This document shows positions 61,654-64,000 of a DNA stretch of 64,000 nt, piece by piece (the first letter of the stretch is position 1; each line of letters opens with the position of its first letter). The notes under the pieces are model-generated. The model saw only the letters and a program-made list of their open reading frames with translations. It ran no database searches and had not been told where the DNA came from. Made by a program: the position numbers and the translations under genes. Source of the stretch: an uncultured Pelagibacteraceae bacterium (GTDB lineage Bacteria; Pseudomonadota; Alphaproteobacteria; Pelagibacterales; Pelagibacteraceae); the NCBI GenBank assembly GCA_902555535.1, contig CACDTB010000001.1, forward strand, positions 1-64,000, in the 5' to 3' direction.

Positions 61654-64000
61654 ATGATGAAAAAGATAGTTATTAAGGGCGCTAAAGAACATAATTTGAA
61701 GAATGTTACAGTAGAAATTCCAAAAGACAAATTTGTAGTCATAACGGGTCTATCAGGGTCGGGAAAATCATCATTAGCGTTTGATACTATCTATGCCGAA
61801 GGTCAAAGAAGATATGTAGAAAGCTTGTCTGCCTATGCACGTCAATTTTTGGATAAAATGAAAAAACCAAATGTTGATTTAATTGAAGGATTAAGTCCAG
61901 CTATAGCAATAGAACAAAAAAATACTTCAAAAAATCCAAGATCTACTGTTGCAACTGTAACTGAAATTTATGATTACATGAGGGTATTATACGCAAGAGC
62001 GGGAGTCCCCTTTTCACCATTTACGGGTAAACCAATAACCTCACAAACAATTACACAAATAGTAGATTTGGTTAAAAAATTACCAAAAAAATCAACAATA
62101 TATATTTATGCACCAGTAGTAAGAGGTCGTAAGGGTGAATATAGAAAAGATATTTTAAGCTACAAAAGAAGAGGATTTAGAAAAATTAAAATTGATAATG
62201 TTTTATATGATATAGAAAAATCACCTAATCTAGATAAAAAAGTTAAACATGATATTTCAGTCCTAGTCGATAGAATAGTTTTAAATTCAAAGCTTGGAAA
62301 CAGATTAGCTGAAAGTGTTGAGACGGCTGTAAATTTAGCTAACGGTTTAGTTTTTGTTGAATATGAAGATGAAACACTTCCTCAAAAGTTTAGAAAAATT
62401 CAAAAATTAATTTACTCTACAAAATTTGCTTGCCCTGAAAGTGGTTTTACAATTGAGGAAATTGAGCCAAGACTTTTTTCATTTAACAGTCCCTATGGAG
62501 CTTGTGAAGAGTGCGAGGGTATTGGAATGAAATTAAATGTTGATCCAAATTTAGTTGTTCCTGATGAAAGAAAAAGTTTAGCTGATGGAGCAATTGAACC
62601 TTGGTCAAAATCTACAACATTATATTATGCTCAAACTTTAGCGTCTTTAGCTAAACATTATGGTTTTTCTTTAGATGAAAAATGGAAAAAATTACCAAAA
62701 AAAATTAAAGATATTATTCTTTATGGTTCAGATGAAGATGAGATAAAGTTTAATTATGATGATGGTTATGAGAAATATTCTTACAAAAAAACTTTTGAAG
62801 GTGTAATTAATAATCTTGAAAGAAGATTTTTAGAGTCTGATAGTGAATGGAAAAGAGAAGCTATTGCTGAATATCAATCTGATACAGCGTGTGAAGCATG
62901 TAACGGTGATAGATTAAAAGAAGAAGCATTATGTGTTAAAATCAATGATCTAAATATTAGTGAAGTAACAAAAAAATCTATTTTAGATGCAGCAGAATGG
63001 TTTAAAAATTTAGAAAATAATCTTGATAAAAGACAGTTTAAAATTGCTGAGCACGTCTTAAAAGAAATAAATGAAAGATTAAATTTTCTTCTTAATGTTG
63101 GTTTAGATTATTTAACATTATCTAGAGAATCTGGAACATTATCAGGTGGTGAAGCTCAGAGAATAAGATTAGCATCACAGATTGGATCTGGATTAACGGG
63201 TGTATTATATGTTTTGGATGAGCCTTCAATTGGATTGCACCAAAAAGATAATGTTAAACTTATTAGTGCATTAAAAAGATTACGAGATTTAGGCAACACT
63301 GTTATTGTTGTTGAGCATGACACTGAGACAATGGAAAATGCTGATCATATTATTGATTTAGGTCCTGAAGCTGGAAGTAATGGTGGGCAGATTACAGCGC
63401 AAGGATCATATGAAGAAATTAAAAAAGATAAAAATAGTATTACAGGCCAATATCTTGCAAATAAAAAATCAATTGAAATTCCTAAAACTCGACGTTTAGC
63501 TAAAAACGGAAGATTTGTTGAAATCAATGGTGCGAGCGGAAATAATTTAAATAATGTTAATCTTAAAATTCCAACCGGGACGTTTACTTGTATTACTGGT
63601 GTCTCTGGAAGTGGAAAGTCCACTCTAATTTTACAAACACTATTTCACGCATTAAATTTAACTTTAAATAATAAAGCAAGAAAAGCACCTAAATCATTCA
63701 AAAATTATAAGGGTGTTGAATTAATCGATAAAATTATTGATATAGATCAATCTCCTATTGGCAGAACACCTAGATCTAATCCAGCAACATATACAGGTGC
63801 TTTTGGCCCTATCAGAGATTGGTTTACAAGTTTGCCTGAATCTAAAACTCGAGGATATAAACCAGGAAGATTTTCTTTCAATGTTAAAGGAGGTAGATGT
63901 GAAGCTTGTGAGGGTGATGGTGTAATTACATATGAAATGCATTTCTTGCCTGATGTTTATATACAGTGCGATGAGTGTAAGGGAACTAGGTATAATAGAG
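61654..64000 (+). CDS. uvrA: Excinuclease ABC subunit A (3' end outside window)
   Basis: It starts at ATG 61654 (or the next ATG, 61657) and stays open to the window end (782 codons visible). The first ATPase half shows [27 protein letters not shown], the [15 protein letters not shown] signature and [14 protein letters not shown]; the second begins [13 protein letters not shown] and leads to a finger CEACEGDG. In the first finger the usual CPxCG reads CPESGF, so one zinc Cys is Ser, as in some other alphaproteobacteria. It finds bulky DNA damage with UvrB. Divergent from ssb. Confidence 0.97.
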   Translation, partial: MMKKIVIKGAKEHNLKNVTVEIPKDKFVVITGLSGSGKSSLAFDTIYAEGQRRYVESLSAYARQFLDKMKKPNVDLIEGLSPAIAIEQKNTSKNPRSTVATVTEIYDYMRVLYARAGVPFSPFTGKPITSQTITQIVDLVKKLPKKSTIYIYAPVVRGRKGEYRKDILSYKRRGFRKIKIDNVLYDIEKSPNLDKKVKHDISVLVDRIVLNSKLGNRLAESVETAVNLANGLVFVEYEDETLPQKFRKIQKLIYSTKFACPESGFTIEEIEPRLFSFNSPYGACEECEGIGMKLNVDPNLVVPDERKSLADGAIEPWSKSTTLYYAQTLASLAKHYGFSLDEKWKKLPKKIKDIILYGSDEDEIKFNYDDGYEKYSYKKTFEGVINNLERRFLESDSEWKREAIAEYQSDTACEACNGDRLKEEALCVKINDLNISEVTKKSILDAAEWFKNLENNLDKRQFKIAEHVLKEINERLNFLLNVGLDYLTLSRESGTLSGGEAQRIRLASQIGSGLTGVLYVLDEPSIGLHQKDNVKLISALKRLRDLGNTVIVVEHDTETMENADHIIDLGPEAGSNGGQITAQGSYEEIKKDKNSITGQYLANKKSIEIPKTRRLAKNGRFVEINGASGNNLNNVNLKIPTGTFTCITGVSGSGKSTLILQTLFHALNLTLNNKARKAPKSFKNYKGVELIDKIIDIDQSPIGRTPRSNPATYTGAFGPIRDWFTSLPESKTRGYKPGRFSFNVKGGRCEACEGDGVITYEMHFLPDVYIQCDECKGTRYNR

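Noticed and set aside
63345-63942. Minus-strand open frames near the right end
   Set aside because: They lie opposite uvrA, whose continuous conserved frame covers the whole segment to the window end.

Overview
The window is a strongly AT-rich, gene-dense stretch of a chromosome that looks like a SAR11-clade alphaproteobacterium (Pelagibacterales). The evidence is the lysine/asparagine/isoleucine-rich proteome, near-zero intergenic spacing, alphaproteobacterial gene orders (glyA-nrdR-ribD-ribE-ribB-ribH-nusB; bamE-cyt bc1 chaperone-rpmF-plsX-ihfA-merR; sdhE back to back with recG), and a metY leader carrying a SAM-II-like and a SAM-V-like riboswitch in tandem. It contains no rRNA operon and no recognisable CRISPR array.

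Layout. 1-3537: pyrE (partial), pdxJ, acpS, lepB, rnc, recO in one overlapping plus-strand run, convergent with hemB (3538-4527). 4601-11949: a 2OG-hydroxylase-like gene, rpiB, glyA, nrdR, the riboflavin genes, nusB and thiL. 12027-17413: membrane pyrophosphatase, bamE, a cytochrome bc1 chaperone, rpmF, plsX, ihfA, a MerR regulator, rpmG and a chorismate mutase. 17457-25285: ctaA, metY with its tandem riboswitch leader, rplM-rpsI, argC, a small lipoprotein, hom and two transporters. 25286-30612 is accessory: a 536-bp AT-rich gap, a short Ogt-like protein coupled to a previously uncalled 56-aa membrane protein, a tyrosine recombinase, two glycosyltransferase genes and a GIY-YIG protein, bounded by tRNA-Glu. 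glpX, an SbmA/BacA-like transporter and an NDUFS4-like gene lead to tRNA-Pro. Beside it lies a four-gene cassette (33315-36389): carrier protein, free 2OG-Fe(II) oxygenase, stand-alone adenylation enzyme and an AAC(3)-like protein. 36574-47100: a zinc-ribbon protein, nhaA, a glutathione peroxidase and a nine-gene minus-strand run from rarD through mltB, an rlpA-like gene, dacA-like, tmk, holB, metG and tatD to an MBL hydrolase.

47181-52245 is a compact island inserted in a tRNA-Ser(UGA) gene. A 45-bp perfect direct repeat (5' tRNA half plus leader) occurs at both ends, exactly 5020 bp apart, and a tandem 11-bp motif (acttgaagYaa x2) lies just inside each end. Inside are an Mrr-type nuclease-SF2 helicase fusion, a 746-aa protein with RNA-polymerase-alpha-CTD-like and sigma-region-4-like segments, and a small membrane protein. 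I regard it as the best candidate for an undescribed system, probably anti-phage. 52207-64000: intact tRNA-Ser, sdhE, recG, DUF502, an M48 peptidase, tRNA-Lys, tgt, a cyclophilin, coaD, gyrA, ssb and the first part of uvrA.

Themes. Streamlining is extreme, including a divergent gene pair whose start codons overlap in one CATG. Several enzymes lack the zinc ligands usual for their families (Tgt, the RibA-like half of RibB, HemB, the first UvrA finger). Two likely new functional modules, the carrier-protein cassette and the tRNA-Ser island, both sit next to tRNA genes.
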